Positions 1-6,035 of a stretch of DNA of 6,918 bases are shown here, one piece after another (positions within the stretch are counted from its first letter, which is position 1; the number at the start of each line of letters is the position of its first letter). The notes beneath the pieces were generated by a model. The model was not told the origin of the DNA. It saw only the letters and a program-made list of their open reading frames with translations, and searched no databases. The translations under genes were made by a program, and so were the position numbers. This DNA comes from Actinomycetes bacterium (GTDB lineage Bacteria > Actinomycetota > Acidimicrobiia > Acidimicrobiales > Acidimicrobiaceae): positions 1 through 6,918 of the forward strand of contig JAKAOC010000120.1 in assembly GCA_021823385.1 (NCBI GenBank). The letters are read 5' to 3'.

Positions 1-47
1 TCGAGGTCGACCGGGAGGGCCTGGTAGTCCTGGACGACGCCCAGTGA
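1..47 (+). CDS. 3' end of an unidentified upstream gene
   Basis: A reading frame open from the window edge ends at the TGA at 45-47 with residues EVDREGLVVLDDAQ. Its stop overlaps the GTG start of rimO in the arrangement gTGA, a classic sign of translational coupling, which is the main reason to believe the frame is real. Fourteen acidic, valine-rich residues are too few to name a family. In several actinobacteria a gene such as ftsK or a small hypothetical lies upstream of rimO, but nothing seen here decides between such options. Confidence 0.45.
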   Translation, partial: EVDREGLVVLDDAQ

Positions 48-1342
48 AACCCACCTACTGGATCGAGACCCTGGGTTGCGCCAAGAACGAGGTCGACTCC
101 GAGAAGGTCGCTTTCCGTGCCTCGTCGGCCGGCCTGGGACGCGCCCGATCCCTCGCGGGCGCTGATCTGGTGGTGGTCAACACTTGTGCGTTTATCGAAT
201 CCGCCCGCGAAGAGTCGGTAAACGCGGTGCTCGATGCGCTCGAGACAAAGAAAGCAGGCGCCAGGGTGGTGGTGACCGGCTGCATGGCCGAGCGCTACCG
301 GGGTGAACTGGTGGATGCGCTTCCCGAGGTCGACGTGGTGGCCGGCTTCGACCAGGACTTCATCGGCGAGTATGCCGCTGGGGCCGGTGAGGCGTTGTCA
401 CTCGGGCCCACACGGCGCAAGTCGCTGCCGACAATGGACCTGAACTCGAGCTACGACCTGCTGAATCTTCCGACCGGTCCCTCAAAGCGCCCGTTCGCCT
501 ACTTGAAGGCGGCCGAGGGCTGCGATCGGAAGTGCGGCTTCTGTGCGATCCCGTCGTTCCGTGGACGTCAACGGAGCCGCGAGCTCGAGGATCTGGTGGC
601 CGAAGCGCGGACGCTCGGCTCCAAGGAGATCGTGGTGGTCGCGCAGGACCTTGCCTGGTACGGGAAGGATCTCTATGGGGAGAAGCGGCTGGTCGAGTTG
701 GTCCGGAGGCTGGGCGAAGTGGCGCACTGGGTTCGGCTGGTCTACATCTATCCCAGTGAGCTCAACGGCGAGTTGATTGACGCGATCGGGACCTCCGGGC
801 TGCGTTATTTCGACCTTTCGCTGCAGCACGTTTCGCGTCCCCTCCTGAGGCGTATGCGCCGGCCAGGAGCCGCGGAAACCTACTTGAGCAAGATCTCCGC
901 TATTCGCGACCGGTTCCCCGACGCTGTCTTTCGCTCCAACTTCATCATCGGCTATCCCGGTGAGACCGAGGAGGATCACGACGCTCTACTCGAGTTCCTG
1001 AGGCAGGCCCGCCTGGACTGGGTGGCCTTCTTTCCCTACTCGCGCGAAGCGGGCACCTATGCGGACGGTTTGGAGGGCCATGTGCCCTCCGCGCTGGCCG
1101 CCGAACGGCTGGCCGAAGCCTCCGAAGTGGCCGAGCGCATAAGCCTCCTCAGGCGTTCGGCGCAGGTGGGGCGGGAGCTGGAGGTCATCGTTCAGCGCAA
1201 AGGCGAGGCGAGATCCTACATGGAAGCGCCTGAGATCGACGGACTCGTTCGAGTTCCCGTCCATCTGCAGGTCGGCGGTATCTACAATGTATGGGTGTCA
1301 GCTTCTGACGGCATCGACCTGATTGCCGCACCGACCTCTTAG
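44..1342 (+). CDS. rimO: Ribosomal protein S12 methylthiotransferase RimO
   Basis: This is a radical-SAM methylthiotransferase of 432 residues, the usual RimO length. The family adds a methylthio group to the beta-carbon of a conserved aspartate in ribosomal protein S12, in the cytoplasm, using two iron-sulfur clusters and S-adenosylmethionine. The N-terminal domain carries the three expected cysteines: C12 (ETLGCAKNEVDSEK), C48 (VVNTCAF) and C80 (TGCMAERY). The radical-SAM CX3CX2C motif is at C160, C164 and C167 (EGCDRKCGFCAIPSFRG). A C-terminal TRAM domain covers roughly 370-430. GCAKNEVDSE and the TRAM-domain EAPEIDG favour RimO over its paralogue MiaB, which is also in this window. The GTG start overlaps the upstream stop; no strong Shine-Dalgarno sequence is visible, so translation is probably coupled. 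pgsA follows after 11 bp, suggesting one transcript. All key residues are present and I see no disruption. Confidence 0.96.
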   Translation: MKPTYWIETLGCAKNEVDSEKVAFRASSAGLGRARSLAGADLVVVNTCAFIESAREESVNAVLDALETKKAGARVVVTGCMAERYRGELVDALPEVDVVAGFDQDFIGEYAAGAGEALSLGPTRRKSLPTMDLNSSYDLLNLPTGPSKRPFAYLKAAEGCDRKCGFCAIPSFRGRQRSRELEDLVAEARTLGSKEIVVVAQDLAWYGKDLYGEKRLVELVRRLGEVAHWVRLVYIYPSELNGELIDAIGTSGLRYFDLSLQHVSRPLLRRMRRPGAAETYLSKISAIRDRFPDAVFRSNFIIGYPGETEEDHDALLEFLRQARLDWVAFFPYSREAGTYADGLEGHVPSALAAERLAEASEVAERISLLRRSAQVGRELEVIVQRKGEARSYMEAPEIDGLVRVPVHLQVGGIYNVWVSASDGIDLIAAPTS

Positions 1343-1353
1343 ACGGGACAGGA

Positions 1354-1908
1354 TTGAGCAGCTCGACCTTTGGCCCTACCGCGATAGCGACGCCGGCGAA
1401 CGTGATCACCGCGGTGCGAGTGGCGATGACTCCAATTATTGCCATGCTTGTTCTCGACCACGGTACCAGCGCGCTGGGCGCGGTGTTGTGGGTGCTCGTT
1501 TCGTTAACGGACAAGGCCGATGGCTGGCTCGCGCGTCGGCAAGGGGCAACCCGCTCCGGCGCCTTCCTCGATCCCTTGGCTGACAAAATCCTGGTCTTTG
1601 GGGTACTCGTGGCGATGGTGATCAAGGCGGAGGTCTGGTGGGTGCCCGTCGCAATAATGGGCGCCCGTGAACTCTGGATGTCGTGGCACCGCGCCCGCTT
1701 GGCGCGCGTGGGGGTTTCCGTTCCCGCCCGGCCACTCGGCAAGCTGAAGACCTTCTTCCAGATGCTGGCCATCATGGCCGTCATCACCCCGGGCATAGGT
1801 GCTTTGCGCGAACCCCTGGTGGTATTGCTCATCTGGATCGCCGCCGGCCTGGCGCTCGTCTCAGGGTATTTCTACTATGTGGATGGCCGGCGGACCTCTC
1901 TGGCCTGA
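1354..1908 (+). CDS. pgsA: CDP-diacylglycerol--glycerol-3-phosphate 3-phosphatidyltransferase (PgsA family)
   Basis: This is an integral-membrane CDP-alcohol phosphatidyltransferase of 184 residues. PgsA makes phosphatidylglycerophosphate from CDP-diacylglycerol and glycerol-3-phosphate, the committed step to phosphatidylglycerol and cardiolipin. The family signature DxxDGxxAR...GxxxDxxxD is present as D53, D56, G57, A60, R61, G69, D73 and D77. Hydrophobic segments at about 20-50, 80-105, 135-150 and 153-173 fit a membrane enzyme. The conserved N-terminal region TPANVITAVRVAMTP and the PLGKLKTFFQM segment near 128 are PgsA-like. The TTG start is chosen because a later ATG at 1426 would remove TPANVITAVR; GGGA at 1345-1348 can serve as ribosome binding site. 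Seven residues separate AR from the following G, against eight in E. coli PgsA as I recall it. It probably shares a transcript with rimO. Actinobacteria carry several paralogous family members, so exact substrate is slightly less certain than family. Confidence 0.9.
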   Translation: MSSSTFGPTAIATPANVITAVRVAMTPIIAMLVLDHGTSALGAVLWVLVSLTDKADGWLARRQGATRSGAFLDPLADKILVFGVLVAMVIKAEVWWVPVAIMGARELWMSWHRARLARVGVSVPARPLGKLKTFFQMLAIMAVITPGIGALREPLVVLLIWIAAGLALVSGYFYYVDGRRTSLA

Positions 1909-1915
1909 TCCATCT

Positions 1916-1942
1916 CGCCCGGCCCGCCTTGGGCGGGTGGCG
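1916..1942 (+). other. GC-rich hairpin after pgsA
   Basis: CCCGCC at 1923-1928 pairs with GGCGGG at 1932-1937 around the loop TTG. An outer CGCC at 1916-1919 can pair with GGCG at 1939-1942 across a small internal loop. It starts 8 bases after the pgsA stop, the right place for a 3'-end structure. No T-tract follows, so it is not a standard intrinsic terminator. It may be a weak or U-less terminator or an RNA-stabilising stem. Confidence 0.4.
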
Positions 1943-1943
1943 T

Positions 1944-1967
1944 GGAACATCTCCACTTCGCCTGGTT
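1944..1967 (+). promoter_or_regulatory. Possible ECF-sigma-type promoter upstream of cinA
   Basis: GGAAC at 1944-1948 is followed 16 bases later by GTT at 1965-1967, resembling the GGAA(C/T)-N16-18-GTT pattern of SigH/SigR/SigE-type promoters in actinobacteria. An overlapping TAGGAT at 1967-1972 could instead be a housekeeping -10 of the TANNNT type. Either would give a short leader to the cinA start at 2025. The motifs are short and could occur by chance. Confidence 0.25.
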
Positions 1968-2024
1968 AGGATCGGCTTTGGCTCGACGGGCAGTCTCGTC
2001 CGGGGCAGCGAATGGAGGTAGGCC

Positions 2025-3260
2025 ATGCGGGTTGAGATCGTGGCGATCGGGACCGAGATGCTTCTGGGCCAGATCGTCGACACCAACTCCAGTGAGATCG
2101 CCGCCAAGCTGGCTGAGGCCGGCATCGACTGCCACTACCAAACCAGGGTGGGAGACAACCTGGAGCGGATCAAACTGGTGGTCCGGGACGCCCTGGCACG
2201 CAACGAGGGGGTAATCGTCTGTGGCGGCCTTGGCCCTACGCAGGATGACATCACGCGCGAAGCCATAGCTCAGGTCATGGGCGTCGAACTCGAATTTCGC
2301 CAGGAGATCGCCGACCGCATCGCCGCCATGTTCTCGAGTCGCGGACGCGTGATGAGCAAGAACAACCTTCGGCAGGCGGAGGTGCCACGCGGGGCCGACA
2401 CCATCACCCAGGTGCGCGGTACGGCTCCGGGCCTGATCTGCCCGGTAGGTGGAAAGGTGCTCTATGCGCTTCCCGGCGTTCCTCACGAGATGATCGAGAT
2501 GTTGGAGCGCTCGGTGATACCGGACCTGCTTCGGCGAAGCGGCGAGGAGGCGACGATTCTCTCGCGGGTGATCAGGACCTGGGGCCTGGCCGAATCCTCC
2601 CTCGCGGAACGGCTCGACCCGGTGTTCAGGAAGATCGAGGCCTCCGGCGACCCTATCACCCTGGCATTCCTGGCAAGTGGGATCGAGGGAATCAAGGCCC
2701 GCCTCACTGCCAAGGGGCACAGCGTTGCGGAACTGCGGGATCTTGTCGCGCGATACGAGCAAGAGGTCATGGCGCTCGTCGGAGACCATGTATTCGGCTT
2801 CGATGAAGTCAACATGGAGGCTGCTGTCGCCAACAGGCTCAAGGACCGCGGGCTGACTCTGGCCGTGGCCGAGTCCGTGACCGGCGGCCTGGTGGCGAGC
2901 AGGCTGGTGGGAGTTCCCGGCGCCTCCACCTGGTTCAAGGGCGGAGTTGTGAGCTATGCCAGTTCGGTCAAGTTCGAGGTGCTGGGGGTTCCCGAAGGAG
3001 AGGTGGTCTCCGAGCAGGCGGCTCTGGCCATGGCGGCCGGGGTGAGGGGGCTGTTGCGCGCCGATGTCGGGTTGGCGTTTACCGGCGTTGCAGGGCCCGA
3101 CAGCCAGGAGGGTCATGCCGCGGGGACCGTTTTCGTGGGCATAGACGCCGGACCGCTGGGCACGCGTGTCACGGGACTGAAGTTGCCTGGCGATCGCGAG
3201 CGCATAAGGCAGTTCTCCGCCATCTCCGGCCTTGATCTGCTCCGGCGGTTTCTTGCGTGA
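2025..3260 (+). CDS. cinA: CinA: competence/damage-inducible protein A (NMN deamidase/ADP-ribose pyrophosphatase family)
   Basis: This is a two-domain CinA of 411 residues, the typical full length. The N-terminal half (about 1-170) is a MoaB/MogA-like COG1058 domain with VAIGTEMLLGQIVDTN at the start, GGLGPTQDD at 67-75 and LPGVPHEM at 149-156. In characterised homologues this domain hydrolyses ADP-ribose. The C-terminal CinA/PncC domain (about 262-411) has A282-E283-S284-V285-T286-G287-G288, where the serine is the expected catalytic residue, then GGVVSYA at 306-312 and TGVAGPDSQEGH at 353-364. That domain deamidates nicotinamide mononucleotide in pyridine-nucleotide salvage. The ATG has a strong GGAGGT at 2014-2019 with a 5-base spacer. 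recA lies immediately downstream, the cinA-recA pairing known in several bacteria and linked to competence in streptococci, but the SOS box just after the cinA stop suggests recA is mainly transcribed separately here. No defect is seen. Confidence 0.95.
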   Translation: MRVEIVAIGTEMLLGQIVDTNSSEIAAKLAEAGIDCHYQTRVGDNLERIKLVVRDALARNEGVIVCGGLGPTQDDITREAIAQVMGVELEFRQEIADRIAAMFSSRGRVMSKNNLRQAEVPRGADTITQVRGTAPGLICPVGGKVLYALPGVPHEMIEMLERSVIPDLLRRSGEEATILSRVIRTWGLAESSLAERLDPVFRKIEASGDPITLAFLASGIEGIKARLTAKGHSVAELRDLVARYEQEVMALVGDHVFGFDEVNMEAAVANRLKDRGLTLAVAESVTGGLVASRLVGVPGASTWFKGGVVSYASSVKFEVLGVPEGEVVSEQAALAMAAGVRGLLRADVGLAFTGVAGPDSQEGHAAGTVFVGIDAGPLGTRVTGLKLPGDRERIRQFSAISGLDLLRRFLA

Positions 3261-3277
3261 GGGCATTCTTGCCCGGC

Positions 3278-3315
3278 AGTTCTTATCGAACATGTGTTCT
3301 ATTATGTGCTAGCAT
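3278..3315 (+). promoter_or_regulatory. Candidate recA promoter
   Basis: TATTAT at 3300-3305 matches the housekeeping -10 at five of six positions, and TAGCAT at 3310-3315 preceded by TG-N (3307-3309) resembles an extended -10. No convincing -35 is seen for either, which is common in actinobacteria. The stretch is conspicuously AT-rich compared with its surroundings and overlaps the LexA box. Which -10 is used cannot be decided from sequence. I found no copy of the LexA-independent damage-promoter motif known upstream of mycobacterial recA. Confidence 0.5.
3287..3300 (+). promoter_or_regulatory. LexA (SOS) box upstream of recA
   Basis: The 14-mer CGAACATGTGTTCT matches the Gram-positive/actinobacterial LexA consensus CGAACRNRYGTTYC at all positions but the last. 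Its arms GAACA and TGTTC form a perfect inverted repeat around the centre TG. It begins 27 bases after the cinA stop and lies 119 bases before the chosen recA start. It overlaps the candidate recA promoter, so LexA binding would block transcription until DNA damage triggers LexA cleavage. Confidence 0.88.
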
Positions 3316-3321
3316 CTAAGC

Positions 3322-3397
3322 AATCACAGGCGTGTGATTCATGGTCACAGCGTGGGTATAGATTTCGCTGTAAAAGAGTTCCACGGTTGCGTGGAAC
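3322..3397 (+). promoter_or_regulatory. Structured recA 5' leader with three hairpins
   Basis: Three perfect inverted repeats follow one another between the recA promoter region and the start codon. First, AATCACA (3322-3328) pairs with TGTGATT (3333-3339) around a GGCG loop. Second, ACAGCG (3347-3352) pairs with CGCTGT (3366-3371) around a 13-base loop. Third, GTTCCACG (3378-3385) pairs with CGTGGAAC (3390-3397) around a GTTG loop. The last stem ends 7 bases before the GGAAGG ribosome binding site. No T-run follows any stem, so these are not ordinary intrinsic terminators. The first could instead be a protein-binding operator. No known riboswitch class is recognised. Confidence 0.55.
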
Positions 3398-3419
3398 GGC
3401 GATGGAAGGCAATGACACC

Positions 3420-4496
3420 ATGGCGGCAAAGGCAGGCAAGTTCTCGGGCGAGGGGATCGACCGGGCCAAGGCTCTCGAGATGGCGATTAGCCAGATCGAG
3501 CGGCAGTTCGGTAAGGGCTCCATCATGCGCATGGGCGAGAGTCCGCAGATGGCAATCGAATCCATCTCTACCGGAGCAATGGCGCTCGACATAGCCCTTG
3601 GGGTGGGAGGCCTGCCGCGCGGCCGCGTGGTGGAGGTCTTCGGCCCGGAGTCCTCGGGCAAGTCCACGCTCGCTCTGCACGTCGTGGCCGAGGCGCAACG
3701 GCAGGGAGGCACGTGCGCCTACATCGACGCCGAACACGCGCTGGATCCCGTCTACGCCAGGGCCATCGGGGTCAACATCGACGAGCTTCTCATCTCCCAG
3801 CCCGACACCGGTGAGCAAGCCCTGGAGATAGCGGACACCCTGGTGCGGTCGGGCGCGCTGGATATCCTGGTGATCGACTCGGTGGCCGCTCTCACCCCAC
3901 GGGCCGAGATCGAAGGGGAGATGGGCGATTCGCACGTCGGCCTGCAGGCGCGCCTCATGTCGCAGGCGCTGCGAAAGCTGACCGCCAACCTCAGCAAGTC
4001 GAAGACCATCGCCGTCTTCATCAACCAGCTGAGAGAGAAGATCGGGGTGATGTATGGTTCGCCGGAGGTGACTCCGGGAGGCCGTGCGCTCAAGTTCTAC
4101 GCCTCGGTGCGCCTTGACATTCGGAGGGTGGAGTCGATAAAGGACGGCGCCGACGTGGTCGGCAGCCGAACCCGGGTGAAAGTGGTGAAGAACAAGGTGG
4201 CCCCACCATTTCAGCAGGCCGAGTTCGACATCATGTACGGCAAGGGGATCTCCAAGGAAGGATCGCTCTTGGATGTGGGCGTGGATATGGGGATAATCAA
4301 GAAGTCCGGGGCCTGGTATACCTACGAGGGCGAGCAGCTCGGCCAAGGGCGTGAGAACGTGAAGGCCTATATCGAGAGCAACCCGCTGCTCCGCGCCGAG
4401 CTGGAGGAAAAGATCCGCGCGGCGGTCGGAATCGTCGAGCAGGATGACGCGGGTTTCAGCGACGTCGACGAGGAGCCTATCTACCTGGAGGACTGA
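3420..4496 (+). CDS. recA: Recombinase RecA
   Basis: RecA forms ATP-dependent filaments on single-stranded DNA, catalyses strand exchange and triggers LexA self-cleavage. From the ATG at 3420 the protein has 358 residues, normal for RecA, with no intein. Visible features are the polymerisation helix region [20 protein letters not shown] (15-34), Walker [10 protein letters not shown] (75-83), the catalytic glutamate E105 in [10 protein letters not shown], Walker B LVIDS ending at 154, loop L1 around EGEMGDSH (165-172), loop L2 from NQLREKIG to about 222, and an acidic tail ([17 protein letters not shown]). The 3420 start has GGAAGG at 3404-3409 ten bases upstream; an in-frame ATG at 3402 (364 residues) is the main alternative. 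An ATG at 3294 lies inside the LexA box and is rejected. Expression is probably SOS-controlled and perhaps modulated by the structured leader. recX, often next in actinobacteria, is absent; a strong hairpin follows instead. Confidence 0.97.
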   Translation: MAAKAGKFSGEGIDRAKALEMAISQIERQFGKGSIMRMGESPQMAIESISTGAMALDIALGVGGLPRGRVVEVFGPESSGKSTLALHVVAEAQRQGGTCAYIDAEHALDPVYARAIGVNIDELLISQPDTGEQALEIADTLVRSGALDILVIDSVAALTPRAEIEGEMGDSHVGLQARLMSQALRKLTANLSKSKTIAVFINQLREKIGVMYGSPEVTPGGRALKFYASVRLDIRRVESIKDGADVVGSRTRVKVVKNKVAPPFQQAEFDIMYGKGISKEGSLLDVGVDMGIIKKSGAWYTYEGEQLGQGRENVKAYIESNPLLRAELEEKIRAAVGIVEQDDAGFSDVDEEPIYLED

Positions 4497-4508
4497 GCTC
4501 CCAGGTCT

Positions 4509-4548
4509 CTAGCCGCCGCCTTCCCGGGCCAGGGAGGGCGGCGGCTAG
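4509..4548 (+). terminator. Strong hairpin/terminator between recA and miaB
   Basis: CTAGCCGCCGCC (4509-4520) pairs perfectly with GGCGGCGGCTAG (4537-4548). TTCCC (4521-4525) continues the stem with GGGAG (4532-4536), including one T-G wobble, giving about 17 bp and the loop GGGCCA (4526-4531). TGTGTTT follows, a poor T-tract typical of GC-rich genomes. It lies 12 bases after the recA stop and directly before the miaB start, so it probably ends or attenuates recA transcription. Confidence 0.75.
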
Positions 4549-4549
4549 T

Positions 4550-6028
4550 GTGTTTGGCGTGGAAAAGCGCTTCTATGTCCGCACCTTCGGCTGTCAGATG
4601 AACGAGCACGACTCGGAGCGAATCGCCGGGCTGCTTACCGCGGAGGGAATGTCCGAGGCCGGGAGCGCCGAGGAGGCGGATGTGGTGGTGCTCAACACCT
4701 GTTGCATTCGCGAGAACGCCGACAACAAGCTGTACGGGCATCTCGGACACCTGAAGGCTCTCAAGCAGATCAGGCCGGAGATGAAGATCGTGGTGGCGGG
4801 CTGTCTTGCGCAGAAGGACCGGGCGGCGGTCGTGGAGCGCGCCGGCTGGGTCGACGTGGTGCTCGGCACCCATAACGTGGGCAACGTGCCCAAGCTGCTG
4901 GCCCGCAGCTACTCAGAGGGCCAAGTGGTTGAGATCCTGGAGGGAGCCGATCCCGAGCTGGAGTTCGCCTCTGGGCCCACGACCCGGGCGGATGCGCCTT
5001 ATTCCGCCTACGTGACAATTCAGATCGGCTGCAACAACAACTGCGCGTTCTGCATCGTTCCCAGCGTACGAGGCTCTGAGATGTCGCGCCCCTTCGGGGA
5101 GTTGATCGCCGAGGTGGAGGCGCTTGCCGCACGCGGCGTTACCGAAGTGACCTTGCTCGGCCAGAATGTCAACTCCTACGGGCGGGATCTGACCGTTGCC
5201 GCCCGTCAAGGGTCAGGCTTTGAGGCTGCGGTGCTTGGCGGCGCCTACGTCGCGCGGGGGGAGGGGCGGCTGGCCCCCCTCTTTGCGGACCTGCTCACCG
5301 CGGTTGCCGCGGTGGAGGGGATTCGACGGGTGCGCTACACCTCGCCGCATCCCAAGGACATGCGCCCGGAGACGATCGCGGCCATGGCGGGTTCCCGGGG
5401 CATAATGAACCAGTTGCATTTCCCATTGCAGTCCGGCTCGGACAGGATCCTGGCGGCCATGCATCGTGGTTATACCGGCCAGCGCTACCTGGAAAAGCTT
5501 GCTTCCGCTCGTGCGGGTATCGACGATTTGGCGGTGAGCACCGACATCATCGTCGGGTTTCCCGGCGAGACCGAGGACGATTTTGCTTCCACGCTCGAGG
5601 TGGCGGCCGAGGCAGGGTTCGATGGCGCCTTTACGTTCATCTTTTCACCCCGGCCCGGGACGGAGGCGTCCGGCATGGAAGATCTCTTCGTGCCTGAAGA
5701 TGTGGTTGCCGGGCGCTTCGAGCGCCTGAAGGTGGTGACCGACCGCTCGGCCTACGCGCGTCATCGCGCCCGGATTGGCCGTGTGGAGGAGATTCTGGTC
5801 GAGGGTCCGAGTAAGAGGAATCCGGAGATGATCTCGGGCAGGACCCGCCAGAGCAAGCTGGTCCACTTCCCACGCACCGGGCTGTCTGAGAGTTCCGAGC
5901 GGCTCGCTGCGGGCTCCTACGCGATGGTGGAGATCATCGATGCAGCGCCGCATTTTCTTAGAGGCGTGCTGCGGGAAGTGACCGCCGCGCCCAGGCATCG
6001 AACCCATCTGCAGGTGGCCACGCTGTAG
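4550..6028 (+). CDS. miaB: tRNA-2-methylthio-N6-dimethylallyladenosine synthase MiaB
   Basis: This radical-SAM methylthiotransferase converts i6A37 to ms2i6A37 in tRNAs reading UNN codons, acting after MiaA, whose gene starts 780 bp downstream. At 492 residues it is somewhat long for the family. The N-terminal domain has C15 (RTFGCQMNEHDSER), C51 within NTCCIRENADNKLYG and C85 (AGCLAQKD). The radical-SAM motif is C161, C165 and C168 (GCNNNCAFCIVPSVRG). LLGQNVNSYG, TSPHPKD, PLQSGSD and TDIIVGFPGETEDDF are all MiaB hallmarks, and a TRAM domain covers about 405-475. An extra segment at about 214-243 lies between YGRDL and PLFADLL; I recall similar insertions in related actinobacteria. GTG at 4559, giving MEKRFYVRTFGCQ, is an equally good start and may be better. 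The only purine-rich ribosome-binding candidate lies in the upstream hairpin. Confidence 0.95.
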   Translation: MFGVEKRFYVRTFGCQMNEHDSERIAGLLTAEGMSEAGSAEEADVVVLNTCCIRENADNKLYGHLGHLKALKQIRPEMKIVVAGCLAQKDRAAVVERAGWVDVVLGTHNVGNVPKLLARSYSEGQVVEILEGADPELEFASGPTTRADAPYSAYVTIQIGCNNNCAFCIVPSVRGSEMSRPFGELIAEVEALAARGVTEVTLLGQNVNSYGRDLTVAARQGSGFEAAVLGGAYVARGEGRLAPLFADLLTAVAAVEGIRRVRYTSPHPKDMRPETIAAMAGSRGIMNQLHFPLQSGSDRILAAMHRGYTGQRYLEKLASARAGIDDLAVSTDIIVGFPGETEDDFASTLEVAAEAGFDGAFTFIFSPRPGTEASGMEDLFVPEDVVAGRFERLKVVTDRSAYARHRARIGRVEEILVEGPSKRNPEMISGRTRQSKLVHFPRTGLSESSERLAAGSYAMVEIIDAAPHFLRGVLREVTAAPRHRTHLQVATL

Positions 6029-6035
6029 GACCGGT

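Noticed and set aside
3261..3274. A terminator directly after cinA (GGGC-ATTCTT-GCCC)
   Set aside because: The stem is only 4 bp and no T-tract follows, too weak to call.
1875..3293. A 472-codon open frame on the minus strand covering the whole of cinA
   Set aside because: It mirrors the codon structure of cinA in GC-rich DNA, its translation has low-complexity His/Gly/Gln/Arg-rich composition with no recognisable family, and cinA on the plus strand is unmistakable.
3322..3339. A CRP/FNR-type operator in the recA leader
   Set aside because: The half-sites TCACA and TGTGA are in the opposite order to a CRP site (TGTGA-N6-TCACA), so only the hairpin or an unknown operator remains as a reading.
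3294..3419. An N-terminal extension of RecA starting at the ATG at 3294
   Set aside because: That ATG lies inside the LexA box and upstream of the -10 elements, and the extra residues are unlike any RecA N-terminus; they are leader sequence.
3345..4346. A 333-codon open frame on the minus strand inside recA
   Set aside because: It is antisense to well-conserved recA, its composition is His/Leu/Gly-rich with no known domain, and it is best explained by third-position GC bias.
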